Shown here: one piece after another, positions 28,047-36,144 of the stretch
Position numbering within the stretch: the first letter of the stretch is position 1
How the letters are laid out: each line of letters begins with the position of its first letter
From: Fervidicoccaceae archaeon
GTDB lineage: Archaea; Thermoproteota; Thermoprotei_A; Sulfolobales; Fervidicoccaceae
DNA: 64,000 nucleotides
Assembly (NCBI GenBank): GCA_038734945.1
Contig: JAVYOA010000009.1
Span: 434,001 to 498,000 of the forward strand
Direction of reading: 5' to 3'
The notes under the pieces: model-generated
The model's input: the letters and a program-made list of their open reading frames with translations, nothing else
Database searches by the model: none
What the model was told of the DNA's origin: nothing
Made by a program: the position numbers and the translations under genes

Positions 28047-28615
28047 AAATCTCTGTTCAACCCCTCAGGAATTTTTATTTCTCCCCTTTTCAGAAGTAGG
28101 TTCATCATGTTCTGAAAATGAGAGAGAGATTTGTCCATAAATGCAATTGAATCGTTTTCGAGTTTTACGGGAAGCTTTATGAGTTCTCCAACCTGAATTT
28201 TGCTTCCTTCTGGAAGCAGCTCCTCATACAGAGCTTCTAGGAGAAAACCTCTCTTACCAGATACATCATAATTAAACCCATATCCCGCTAATCCTCCAAA
28301 AATCAATCTATTCATTTCTGAACGAAGGAATTTCAGAGTAAATCCTCTTTCAATCTCCTTCTCTTTACCCTTTATAGCCAAGTATCCTTCCCTCAAAAAG
28401 CTTTCGAGGGAGCTAGCTTCAAAGCAAATACCAGTCAAAGCTTCCCAAGATTCACTCGATGGTTTCCATTGGTCTGAGATCTTTTGAACCAAGAAGATTC
28501 TCTTTTCCGGGGGAAGCTGACATATGAGCCCATTCTCTATAATATACCTTCTTCTATTTCCCTTTACATTGACATAAAATGTAATTGCATTTAAGCCTCC
28601 AGTCTTACTACTCAT
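28043..28615 (-). CDS. Unknown soluble protein
   Basis: Not recognised. About 190 residues with mixed alpha/beta composition, two cysteines (GLICQLP and GICFEA) and no signal or membrane segment. The C-terminus has MDKSLSHFQNMMNLLLKRGE, likely a helix. It lies convergent to the peptide transporter and has its own upstream region, so it is probably monocistronic. ATG 28615 or ATG 28624 can both serve as start. Codon use looks like that of its neighbours, so it is probably a real gene. Confidence 0.6.
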   Translation of the reverse strand: MSSKTGGLNAITFYVNVKGNRRRYIIENGLICQLPPEKRIFLVQKISDQWKPSSESWEALTGICFEASSLESFLREGYLAIKGKEKEIERGFTLKFLRSEMNRLIFGGLAGYGFNYDVSGKRGFLLEALYEELLPEGSKIQVGELIKLPVKLENDSIAFMDKSLSHFQNMMNLLLKRGEIKIPEGLNRDF

Positions 28616-28744
28616 GTGCTTCACTACTATTAAACTAATTTAATTGCTGAGTATTTTTTATTTACTATGAATTTCGATGTGAAGCTCCATATAGATTTTC
28701 CAAAAATATGCAAATTCTAATAAAGGGAGATTGTAGATCGCTCA

Positions 28745-29467
28745 ATGGAAGAGGATAGGAAGATGCTAGAAAATATAGGAAGCCTAGTGGCGCAGTATGG
28801 ACTTCTCGGTGTATTCTTGGCTAGCTTTATTGGAAACGCAATTCCCTACTCTGCTGTTCCCTATGTGGCATTCATACTGGCATATGGAGCCATGTACAAT
28901 GTTACAAACTATCTCCTTCTATCGTTGATAGGTGGTGGGGGAGCTACATTGGGAAAAATTGTAATATTTCTAGCAGCGAGGATCGGAAGAAAAAAGATGT
29001 CGAAGGAAAGAAAGGAAAACGTAGATTACTTTCTATCCTTAATGAAAAAGAAGTATTTTGGCTTTTTACTGATAATTCTATTCGCACTCACTCCGCTTCC
29101 CGATGATGTTATATATGTTCCGCTCGGCATAGCTGGATACACATTTCTGAACTTTCTAGTTGGAGTCTTCATAGGCAAATTCTTTCTAGTTTTTCTAATT
29201 CTTCTGCTCGGGAAAAGTGCATATTCAATTCTAGAATTATCGCTGAATTCTCACTATGTTTGGATAGGAATTGTTTTCCTGCTATTGGCAACTTTTTATC
29301 TTATTCTCATAGTCTTTTATCTTGATTGGAAGGGCGTGATAACTACCCTCTCTGAAAAAGGGACGATTCAAGCTATAAAACAATTCATCGAGGAAGCCGT
29401 TCAGATCATAACATTCAGACACAGAAACATTAGGAAAAAGTTCCTCAAAAATCGTGTAAAGAATTGA
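28745..29467 (+). CDS. VTT/SNARE-associated (DedA-like) membrane protein
   Basis: Polytopic membrane protein with the VTT domain: FLASFIGNAIPYSAVPYV near residues 28-45, a re-entrant-type GGGGATLGKIVIFLAAR, and LFALTPLPDDVIYVPLGIAGYTF. Two further helices and a basic cytoplasmic tail (RHRNIRKKFLKNRVKN) follow. VTT proteins act in lipid scrambling or ion coupling in other organisms; the role here is unknown. A second, more bacterial-like DedA protein is encoded at 43037-43732. Confidence 0.8.
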   Translation: MEEDRKMLENIGSLVAQYGLLGVFLASFIGNAIPYSAVPYVAFILAYGAMYNVTNYLLLSLIGGGGATLGKIVIFLAARIGRKKMSKERKENVDYFLSLMKKKYFGFLLIILFALTPLPDDVIYVPLGIAGYTFLNFLVGVFIGKFFLVFLILLLGKSAYSILELSLNSHYVWIGIVFLLLATFYLILIVFYLDWKGVITTLSEKGTIQAIKQFIEEAVQIITFRHRNIRKKFLKNRVKN

Positions 29468-29486
29468 TGAGCGTTTATGATTTTTG

Positions 29487-29804
29487 CTAGAACTCTCCTT
29501 TCTCTATCTTTTCAAGAGCGAGCTTCTTTGCTGCTTGAAAGTCCAGCTGAAAGCTTGAATCGAGGGGGATTTCATGTAGCAATGGTCTTATGCTACCATC
29601 AATCAGCTCCACCAAAAGTTGCGGAAGTCCTGCCATTCCGAATTCATCGGTTACGCCATGCTCTATTGCAAAAACATAGTCCTCAATCTTTATTTCAAGC
29701 TCAACCCCAAGCAGCGAAGAAAGCTCCTTTGACATTTCCACCCATTGCTTATGATATGGGTGATGCTCAGCAGTGACTAATATGAGCTTTTTTACCTGCA
29801 CCAT
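29487..29804 (-). CDS. Small thioredoxin-fold-like protein without cysteines
   Basis: The 105-residue product starts with a strand (KKLILVTAEHHPYHKQW) and a helix, then LEIKIEDYVFAIEHGVTDEF and GMAGLPQLLVELIDGSI. The segment with a Leu-Pro before a strand resembles the cis-proline loop of thioredoxins, and the helix start AEHHPYHK takes the place of the CxxC site, which is missing. A GGTGG site 6 nt before ATG 29804 supports the start. Fold assignment is by pattern only; a redox role is excluded by the lack of Cys. Confidence 0.6.
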   Translation of the reverse strand: MVQVKKLILVTAEHHPYHKQWVEMSKELSSLLGVELEIKIEDYVFAIEHGVTDEFGMAGLPQLLVELIDGSIRPLLHEIPLDSSFQLDFQAAKKLALEKIEKGEF

Positions 29805-29881
29805 TTTCTTCCACCTAGCGAGTTGCTGTGAAAAAATTGCAAAACTGCTCTTAATATTAATATCTCAATTTACTACCTTCA

Positions 29882-30286
29882 TCAATATTTCTTAGGTCTG
29901 AATTTCAAAGCATAGTAGATTAGTCCTGTGCTTCCATCCTCTTTTACCCTCCGAAACACCGCTTCGACTTCAATCCCTTCTTTCAGCTCCTGATCGTTCA
30001 GGACATCGACTATTTGAGCCATCACCTTTATCTCTCCAAGTTGAACAAGCCCAAGGTAAATCGGCCTCTCATTTACGAAACCGATTGGGACTTCGTACAG
30101 CTTTGTCCAAGAAATTAACTTCCCCTCTCTGGGTGGAGTGAGAATATCAACATCTCTGGAACCGCACTTCGAGCATGTGTGCTTTGGTGGAAACATGGCA
30201 TTGCCGCATTTTTTGCATTTAGAATACGAAAAAGTGTAATGAACCATTCTGTTTCTCCAGAATCTTGAAATGGATAGCCTTTCCAT
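29882..30286 (-). CDS. DUF35 OB-fold protein with zinc ribbon, partner of thiolase and HMG-CoA synthase
   Basis: Small acyl-CoA-associated protein of COG1545. The N-terminal rubredoxin-like ribbon has CKKCGNAMFPPKHTCSKCGS with four cysteines, and the OB fold follows (GKLISWTKLYEVPIGF, RPIYLGLVQLGEIKVMAQI). In archaea such a protein bridges thiolase and HMG-CoA synthase in a complex that shares a CoA site. Gene order here (synthase, thiolase, DUF35) is the same. ATG 30286 is chosen after a GGAGGT site. It is the last gene of the trio. Confidence 0.92.
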   Translation of the reverse strand: MERLSISRFWRNRMVHYTFSYSKCKKCGNAMFPPKHTCSKCGSRDVDILTPPREGKLISWTKLYEVPIGFVNERPIYLGLVQLGEIKVMAQIVDVLNDQELKEGIEVEAVFRRVKEDGSTGLIYYALKFRPKKY

Positions 30287-30300
30287 CTTCAAACAACCTC

Positions 30301-31455
30301 CTATACCTTCTCGAGTACTATCCCAGCAAAAACTGTTCCTACACCTCCCATTGAGAGGGCAAAAGCCCTCTCTGCGTTTACTTTGGCATTCTTCACTCTA
30401 TTATCAGAGAGAAGAGATGTGAGTTCAGCAACCTGATATATTCCTGTGGCACCAAAAGGATGCCCCCTTGCCTTAGTTCCACCTGTTAAATTCACCGAGG
30501 GCTTATCACCTAATCTGTACATCCCTTCAACAATTGACTTCAGCCCCTTTCCTCTCTCGGCAATTTCAAGCTCCTCAAGGACTATTGGGACCGGAACTGT
30601 GTAATCATCAGAGATATCCATTATATCAACATTTTTTACATTATATCCTGCTTTCCTTTCAATTCTTTCCCTCAATTTTCTCAAAGCAGGAAACTCTGTT
30701 AGATTCTCTCTTATTGAAAGCTCCATAAAATCCGATACAACCGATGCTGCTTTTATCTCGGCCAACCTCGTTTCCTTAGATAGGCTGGAATCTTCATTGC
30801 TAATGAGGAGCACCGCTGCTCCATCGCTCATTGGAGGAGAATGAAGGACTCTTATTGGTAATGACACTGGATCCGAGCCCATCACCTGTTCCCTAGATAT
30901 TCTGAACTTGAGCTGAGCATGGGGAACATCTAAAGCATTTTCATGCATGAGAACGGGCCAAGAAGCCAAATCATCCTCTCCATATCCATATCTCGAAATG
31001 TATTCCCTTCCAATTACTGCAAAGTTGCTAGCTAAAGTTGCACCGTAGAATGATTCATGCTCAGCATTTAAGAAAAGCGAAAGGGCATGGTTATATACCG
31101 TGCTAATGTAGTCCGACGTTTTTTCTACACCCACTATCAGAACATTTTTTGCTTCTCCAGATTTCAGCAATGAAAAAGCAAGGAAAACAGCACTTCCCCC
31201 GCCAGCTCCACCATTTTCTACGGTAAAAGTACTCTTTCCAATCAGTCCAAGATCCTCTGCTATGAGTGAAGCGAGAATATTCTGCGACTGCATAACACTG
31301 GAAAATGAATTTGAAACTATAATAGCATCTACTTCCGGTAATGGTCCTGTCCTTGATTCCATATCTTTTATGGACTTCAAAACAATATCTTCAATTGAAT
31401 CGTTGAACCAGCGAGAAATCTTGACAAGCCCATAACCATTCACATAGATTCTCAT
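30301..31455 (-). CDS. Thiolase-family protein lacking the catalytic cysteine
   Basis: By position it should be the acetoacetyl-CoA thiolase that feeds HMG-CoA synthase. The thiolase fold is clear: GVEKTSDYIS, SPPMSDGAAVLLIS, NLTGGTKARGHPFGATGIYQ with the catalytic His, and ALSMGGVGTVFAGIVL. The nucleophile motif (VEAACxSG in active enzymes) reads VENGGAGGGSA, so residue 83 is Gly; the whole 384-aa protein contains no Cys. I checked this on the raw bases (31190-31240). Start ATG 31455 follows GGTGA. Canonical thiolysis or condensation seems impossible; a structural role is one option. Confidence 0.88.
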   Translation of the reverse strand: MRIYVNGYGLVKISRWFNDSIEDIVLKSIKDMESRTGPLPEVDAIIVSNSFSSVMQSQNILASLIAEDLGLIGKSTFTVENGGAGGGSAVFLAFSLLKSGEAKNVLIVGVEKTSDYISTVYNHALSLFLNAEHESFYGATLASNFAVIGREYISRYGYGEDDLASWPVLMHENALDVPHAQLKFRISREQVMGSDPVSLPIRVLHSPPMSDGAAVLLISNEDSSLSKETRLAEIKAASVVSDFMELSIRENLTEFPALRKLRERIERKAGYNVKNVDIMDISDDYTVPVPIVLEELEIAERGKGLKSIVEGMYRLGDKPSVNLTGGTKARGHPFGATGIYQVAELTSLLSDNRVKNAKVNAERAFALSMGGVGTVFAGIVLEKV

Positions 31456-31458
31456 ATT

Positions 31459-32529
31459 TTATTCACCCTCAATTTTTTTGATCAATCTTCTGAACTTTGC
31501 ATAATCGGAATAGGTAATGTTTGTTCTTCTCTCCAGATAATAGGAAATAGGCGGAGCGAGCTTCCTCTTGCTTTCAGCCCTTTCAGTAACTATTAGGCTA
31601 TAGGCATCGCTTCCTGCCCCGCTTCCAAAGGGAGCCAGCAATATTCTAGATCCCTCTTTTGCAATATCTAGAACACGACTTAATCCAGCCAGAGCAGAAC
31701 CATTGTACGTATTTCCAACCAATGGGGTTAAGAGTCCAGGGAGCACCTTCTCTTTGGGAAAACCAAGTCTCTCCCCCACTTTTAACGGAAATTTTCCATT
31801 TGGCTGATGAAAAACAGCATAATCAAAGTCCTCCGGTCGGAGACCGGTCTTCTCCATCAGACCTTTCACAGCATTGATTATATGATCGAAATATGCTGGA
31901 TCACCGGTAAATGCCTCTCCATGAAGGGGATATGGACTTAGGCTCCTCCTCCAGAAATCCGGAGTATCCGTTACATAGGAAAATGAAGCCTCGAAAACAG
32001 CAGCTGACTCATCTTTTGGTCCAAGAACAAATGCTGTTGCCCCGCTGCTTGCTGTGAACTCAAGCACATCTCCAGGATTTGCCTGAGCAGTATCGCTTCC
32101 TATTACAATTGCATAATCTATCATTCCCGAAGATACCAAGCCTATTGATGCCCTCATCCCCTCGCTTGCAGCTCTACATGCAAACTCAATATCGCTCGCC
32201 ATTGTTGTAGGAGTTATTCCTAGAGCTTGAGCTATTATTGTTGCGCTTGGCTTAACAGCATAAGGCTTGGATTCAGTTCCAAAAAATACCGCTCCAATTT
32301 TCCTAGGATGTATTTCAGCTCTAGCTATAGCGTTCCTTGCTGCCTCGTAACCCATCGTTGTTGCATCTTCGTCTATGTTTGCTACTGCCTTTTCCTTCAT
32401 GCCAAGTCCGCTTCCAGTTCCTGCAGGAAATCCCCACTGCCTTTCTATTTCTTCAACCGATATTCTAAAGATAGGAAAGTAGCTTCCCCATCCCACAATT
32501 CCAACTTTCCTTTCTGGAAAACGATCCAA
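31459..32529 (-). CDS. Hydroxymethylglutaryl-CoA synthase, archaeal type
   Basis: Condenses acetyl-CoA with acetoacetyl-CoA at the entry of the mevalonate pathway to archaeal lipids. The catalytic triad can be seen: Glu86 in [15 protein letters not shown], Cys118 in [12 protein letters not shown], and His241 in [12 protein letters not shown]. 356 aa is the size of archaeal HMGS. TTG 32529 is used as start, with a GGAGGAGG site upstream. It is the first gene of the trio with thiolase-like and DUF35 proteins (gaps of 3 and 8 bp). Confidence 0.95.
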   Translation of the reverse strand: MDRFPERKVGIVGWGSYFPIFRISVEEIERQWGFPAGTGSGLGMKEKAVANIDEDATTMGYEAARNAIARAEIHPRKIGAVFFGTESKPYAVKPSATIIAQALGITPTTMASDIEFACRAASEGMRASIGLVSSGMIDYAIVIGSDTAQANPGDVLEFTASSGATAFVLGPKDESAAVFEASFSYVTDTPDFWRRSLSPYPLHGEAFTGDPAYFDHIINAVKGLMEKTGLRPEDFDYAVFHQPNGKFPLKVGERLGFPKEKVLPGLLTPLVGNTYNGSALAGLSRVLDIAKEGSRILLAPFGSGAGSDAYSLIVTERAESKRKLAPPISYYLERRTNITYSDYAKFRRLIKKIEGE

Positions 32530-32717
32530 TGAAGCTTTCCTCCTCCTTTTTTTAACTTTTGTCTTAATCGTTATAGTTAAGTGACGTATTTAATTTTAAC
32601 TATGAAGTATTATCCTGCAAAATAATCTTGCTATTTAACTTGAGCTCAGCACTGCGCAGCTAATGAAAAATCCTTTTATTTTCAGAAAATTCAAAAATCA
32701 TATAAGGTGAAACAATA

Positions 32718-32993
32718 ATGGGAATTAAGGTAATTAAAAGAAGCGGGAATAAGGAGGAGTTCATCCCTGAGAAAGTTGTTGTGAGCATTTTGAAGACGGG
32801 GGCTAATGTAGATGTTGCCAGGAAGATCTCAAAAATAATAGAAGGTAAACTGCTTGAACAAGGAATTGAAGAAATAACAACCAAGGATCTCATGAAGATG
32901 GTCCTAGAGCTATTGAAGAAAGAAAATGAGGAATGGTACAGAAATTGGATAGTCTTCGACGCTGCCGTGAAAAGAAGGAAAAGTGCTGAATGA
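32718..32993 (+). CDS. Stand-alone ATP-cone domain protein
   Basis: The 91-residue product consists only of an ATP-cone: IKVIKRSGNKEEFIPEKVV, then helices with DVARKISKIIEGKLL and ITTKDLMKMVLELLKKENEEW. ATP-cones regulate ribonucleotide reductases or NrdR by binding ATP/dATP. No zinc ribbon (NrdR) or reductase is attached or adjacent. GGTGA lies 7 nt before ATG 32718. It may bind nucleotide to control an unlinked partner. Confidence 0.88.
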   Translation: MGIKVIKRSGNKEEFIPEKVVVSILKTGANVDVARKISKIIEGKLLEQGIEEITTKDLMKMVLELLKKENEEWYRNWIVFDAAVKRRKSAE

Positions 32994-33007
32994 GTAGAAA
33001 ATGAGAG

Positions 33008-33331
33008 CTATTCATTTTTTGTCGATCTGAAGCTCTCTTCAACAATTTCTGTGACTTCATCCATGAGCCTCTCCTTATGGACTTTTAGAAGATGATAGTA
33101 GAGACCTTTTTTTGTAAAGCCTGAACGATAACAAATTAAACATGTGAAGCTTTCATCATTCTTCTTATCTTTAGAGTAGAGCAAGTTTAGTCTCTCCACT
33201 ATTTTGTTCTTAAGCGGTACTATAGATGGTGGAAGCAAATCCTCATTTCTGATTTCACCGATCTCCATCTTGAGGGATTCTCTAACTAAACTAGATATGG
33301 ATTTTTCCAGCCAGAGGGGTCTTACCTTCAA
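33008..33331 (-). CDS. Small protein with a single C2H2-type zinc finger
   Basis: The second half holds FTCLICYRSGFTKKGLYYHL followed by LKVH, that is C-x2-C-x12-H-x4-H with an aromatic before the first Cys, the pattern of a classical C2H2 finger. The first 60 residues are helical and basic. The protein could bind DNA or RNA, possibly as a regulator. Start TTG 33331 has only a weak upstream site. It follows an unknown gene on the same strand after 39 bp, likely cotranscribed. Confidence 0.65.
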   Translation of the reverse strand: MKVRPLWLEKSISSLVRESLKMEIGEIRNEDLLPPSIVPLKNKIVERLNLLYSKDKKNDESFTCLICYRSGFTKKGLYYHLLKVHKERLMDEVTEIVEESFRSTKNE

Positions 33332-33370
33332 AGTTGTGGACCCTTGAAAATTGCTGAATTGCTATTGTCT

Positions 33371-33910
33371 CTATGCTTCAAGCTGCTCAGCCCTCATTGC
33401 CACAAACATATTGTTTATTGATTTATTCAGCAAATGGGCAAATACGGAGGCAACGGCCATCTTCTTGCTTCCTGATTTTTTCTCCAGATCGGAAAGGACT
33501 TTCAAGAGCCTTTCCTCCCCATCGTCTTTCCCCCCAATCTCTTTAGTAAATGCTTTTAGAGCGTCAATCAATGATTCCAAATCTCCATCGTTGTCAGAAA
33601 ATGGAATAACGAGCAGTTTTTCAACAACTTCCTCGCCCAAAATTTCTATCAAAGCATTAGAATCGAACTCTGGAAGATAGTCATAAACAAAGTAGTTCAG
33701 TTCTCTGGAATAGGGCAATTTCCCTACTCTTCTGATCCATTCGTTGAAAATAGCAGGTACATATCCCTCTGGCTCTACATCAAGCATGCTCTCTATTGAT
33801 TCTATGGACAGAGCAAATGATAGAGATCTGGAGAGCGTAATATCATCTATTTCTGCCATGGACGGGTTCACATGGAAAAGAGAATCGCTCTCGCTCGCAT
33901 CTAGGCTCAA
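33371..33910 (-). CDS. Unknown acidic helical protein
   Basis: Not recognised. 179 residues, acidic, mostly helical (LSRSLSFALSIESIESML, NSNALIEILGEEVVEKLL-like segments), no cysteine, signal or membrane segment. The C-terminal helix FAHLLNKSINNMFVAMRAEQ is amphipathic and could drive oligomerisation. Start TTG 33910 follows an AAGGGGG site. It sits upstream of the zinc-finger gene and may form a small operon with it. Confidence 0.6.
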   Translation of the reverse strand: MSLDASESDSLFHVNPSMAEIDDITLSRSLSFALSIESIESMLDVEPEGYVPAIFNEWIRRVGKLPYSRELNYFVYDYLPEFDSNALIEILGEEVVEKLLVIPFSDNDGDLESLIDALKAFTKEIGGKDDGEERLLKVLSDLEKKSGSKKMAVASVFAHLLNKSINNMFVAMRAEQLEA

Positions 33911-34042
33911 TTTTTCTTTCCCCCTTAGAAAAAAATAAGTTGGGGAACCTTTTTAATCAAAAAAGCGCGTATTATCCTGTTGTGTTCATTTAATCAAAAG
34001 TTTTTTGGCTTGGAAATTGAGCCAGAACATTGAAAAAATTTA

Positions 34043-34390
34043 TTAAGCAGTGGTTGAGGTCAGGAGAGCTTTCCCCCTCATTTTATTTGTTATTGCCTTG
34101 CTCAATATTTCATCTTTAACGAACACTTCGATGGAAATATCGTTTATGCTAAGTTTTCCATCCAAAATATCAAAGGTAATCTGTATATTGATAACTGTAT
34201 CTTTGGGAAGCGAAAATTCTGAAACAATGAGTTCATAAAGAATCTTGTTGATATCCGTAAGAGCTTTGTTTACTTCCGTGGGGGAAATCTTTTTATCTTT
34301 ATAAGCTTCCCTTAGAGCAGCATTTATAGATCTTCTCAATTTCAAGGCAAAACCGCTTGTTCTAACCGGGCCTGTTTTTACCACAAACAT
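34043..34390 (-). CDS. Crenarchaeal conserved protein, DUF2258-like
   Basis: The N-terminal half (VKTGPVRTSGFALKLRRSIN and EVNKALTDINKILYELI) and the strand TVINIQITFDI recall the crenarchaeal DUF2258 family, whose members share a GxVRxxxFAxKLRR pattern. It is shorter than the members I remember (about 150 aa). The start ATG 34390 is about 22 nt from an ATTATA element, so the mRNA is probably leaderless. Function unknown; the family label is tentative. Confidence 0.6.
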   Translation of the reverse strand: MFVVKTGPVRTSGFALKLRRSINAALREAYKDKKISPTEVNKALTDINKILYELIVSEFSLPKDTVINIQITFDILDGKLSINDISIEVFVKDEILSKAITNKMRGKALLTSTTA

Positions 34391-34531
34391 ATTATTTACC
34401 CATTGTATAATAAGTGAGTTTTTTCTTTAAACTTTTATTTTCGTTATTTAGGAACTTCTCTAAAGCATATTATCAAAAAAGCTTTATTCCTTCGAAAATT
34501 TCAATTCATCCTAGACAGAAAAGGGATAAAT

Positions 34532-34822
34532 ATGGAGAGCTTGAACTTCATACTACTTATTTTAATTTCTTTATCTATCGGATTTTCAGTTGGAATTCTA
34601 ATAAAGAGAAGGGGAATTGAAGCTGAGAAATTGAAGAAGCCTGCCATGAGAATGCTTGAAGCAACAGTTCTTCTCCTTGTGTTTTTTGTGGGACTACAGA
34701 GCTCCTCGGGGCTAGAGAGATCGGAGGCTGTTTTGAGCATATTCTTAAGCATATTATTAGGCATCTCCTCTGCTCTAGTGAGCGCCATTTTCTGGGAACT
34801 AACTCTAAATAGAAGGAGATGA
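34532..34822 (+). CDS. LysO-type exporter, N-terminal half (split gene)
   Basis: Three predicted membrane helices in 96 residues: FILLILISLSIGFSVGILI, ATVLLLVFFVGLQSSSGL and a third near the end. This corresponds to the N-terminal part of the LysO/YbjE (DUF340) lysine exporter, including the short basic loop between helices 1 and 2. The gene overlaps the next by 4 bp (ATGA), which carries the rest of the protein. Together they would export lysine or a related basic amino acid, useful for a peptide-eating cell. Confidence 0.75.
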   Translation: MESLNFILLILISLSIGFSVGILIKRRGIEAEKLKKPAMRMLEATVLLLVFFVGLQSSSGLERSEAVLSIFLSILLGISSALVSAIFWELTLNRRR

Positions 34823-35412
34823 TTGAAGTGAACTTTCAGAGTAAAGTTATTCTCTCGTTCATTTTTGGAACTATAGCAGGGAGATATGTTAAGGCTTCAA
34901 ACGAAGTAGACTTGTTGATTCAAATGCTTCTCGCGCTTCTTCTTTTTCTAATAGGAGTGGATAGCGGATATAGCATTTCATATAAAGATGTGGTAAGTGG
35001 TTTGAAGACCGGTTTGTTATCACTCATGTCTGCAGTCGCTGGTAGCTTTGCAGCTGGGGTTCTCTTCTTCCCCATGCTAGGCAAGCTTTCCATAGCTTCT
35101 GCCCTGGGACTGGGTTGGTATACATTTTCGAGCTCCTTTCTTGCTTCGCAGATGGGATCCATGGGAGGTGTTATAGGATTCGTAACCAATTTATCTAGAG
35201 AGATCTTTGGAATGATAACAATACCTTCCCTTTCAAGAAAATTCTCATGCGGAGCTCTGGTTTCAATGGCTGGATCACCATCTAGCGATACTCTTCTTCC
35301 GTTCATCTACAAGCAATGCGGTAGCTCATTTTTGGTTCCCTCAATAGCTCAGGGAGTGCTGACAACTTTCGTAGTTCCTTTGCTCCAGACAGCAGCAATT
35401 TCTGCTCTCTAG
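34819..35412 (+). CDS. LysO-type exporter, C-terminal half (split gene)
   Basis: The 197-residue membrane protein has the LysO core: LALLLFLIGVDSGYS, then ASALGLGWYTFSSSFLA (family motif GxGWYxxSGxxL) and REIFGMITIPSL. Acidic residues inside helices (for example Asp in IGVDSG and Glu in LSREIFG) are candidates for coupling. The 4-bp overlap with the first half shows translational coupling, so the two proteins are likely to assemble. Split forms of this family exist in other archaea. Confidence 0.8.
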   Translation: MIEVNFQSKVILSFIFGTIAGRYVKASNEVDLLIQMLLALLLFLIGVDSGYSISYKDVVSGLKTGLLSLMSAVAGSFAAGVLFFPMLGKLSIASALGLGWYTFSSSFLASQMGSMGGVIGFVTNLSREIFGMITIPSLSRKFSCGALVSMAGSPSSDTLLPFIYKQCGSSFLVPSIAQGVLTTFVVPLLQTAAISAL

Positions 35413-35430
35413 CTTGAAAATAGCAATTTC

Positions 35431-35979
35431 CTAAGATGCTTCCATAATTTCTTCTATGATATCCCTGAGTTTGGAATCCAATCCATCAACTATCTCTAGT
35501 ATTTCTTTTCTCAGCCCTTCCTCCATTTCATTGAAGTCATAGCCAAGTCTTGAATATCTTCTAGCTTGCCTCAGAGTTGAAAGCTTATCTGCTGCTTCCA
35601 CAATTTTCGATTCCAAGCTTTTTCCCTCTATATATTCACTAAATAGTGCATTAATCTGTGGATCTTCTGCAATCTCTCTCATTGCTTCAAACTCTATTTG
35701 CTTTTTCCTATCTTTTCCTATTGCTGCCTTAGCATAGTAGTTCAAGTCTCCGACAAGGCATTCAGGCACATCGTGGAGAAGAGATAATATCACTGTTTTC
35801 TCTATGTTAACATTTAATCCAGCTCTCGATGCCTTCGTTGATATGATGAAGCTGAGCAAGGCCACCTCATACATATGCGATGACAAGGTTTCAGCTATAC
35901 TTGCTGAAACTCCACCCTGCATCCATCCAGTTCGAACTAGGGACTTCAGAGCATCGATGCACGATAAAATGTTTTTCAT
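35431..35979 (-). CDS. HD-domain hydrolase, YfbR/COG1896-like
   Basis: Likely a nucleotidase acting on dNMPs, as in YfbR, or another small phosphohydrolase. HD motifs: SSHMYEVALLS (first His), ILSLLHDVPECLVGD (His-Asp), and a later Asp in VEAADKLSTLRQARRY. 182 aa is typical. ATG 35979 is preceded by GGTGT at 5 nt. It is convergent with the LysO pair with only 18 bp between stops. Confidence 0.88.
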   Translation of the reverse strand: MKNILSCIDALKSLVRTGWMQGGVSASIAETLSSHMYEVALLSFIISTKASRAGLNVNIEKTVILSLLHDVPECLVGDLNYYAKAAIGKDRKKQIEFEAMREIAEDPQINALFSEYIEGKSLESKIVEAADKLSTLRQARRYSRLGYDFNEMEEGLRKEILEIVDGLDSKLRDIIEEIMEAS

Positions 35980-36121
35980 TTTTTACACCACAGCAGATTT
36001 TTCCGTGCAATGAAAAAATTTTAATTTTGTCTTGATTTTTTCCTTCTTTTTCTTGGTCTTTTTTATTAAAATATTAACAGATTGAAAACTTTTATTCAAA
36101 CAATTTATTAGGTTTAATATT

Positions 36122-36144
36122 GGCATTCAATGAGAGTGAATGCC
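36122..36144. promoter_or_regulatory. Inverted repeat across the MFS start codon
   Basis: GGCATTCA (36122-36129) and TGAATGCC (36137-36144) are perfect 8-bp arms around a 7-nt spacer that includes the ATG at 36130. An AATTTATTA element at 36100-36108 would place the transcript start at the ATG, so the repeat straddles the start site. It could be a repressor operator or, if transcribed, a hairpin hiding the start codon. Confidence 0.5.

Noticed and set aside
29805-29881. Possible C/D sRNA on the minus strand (TGATGA then TTGA)
   Set aside because: No second C'/D pair could be found.
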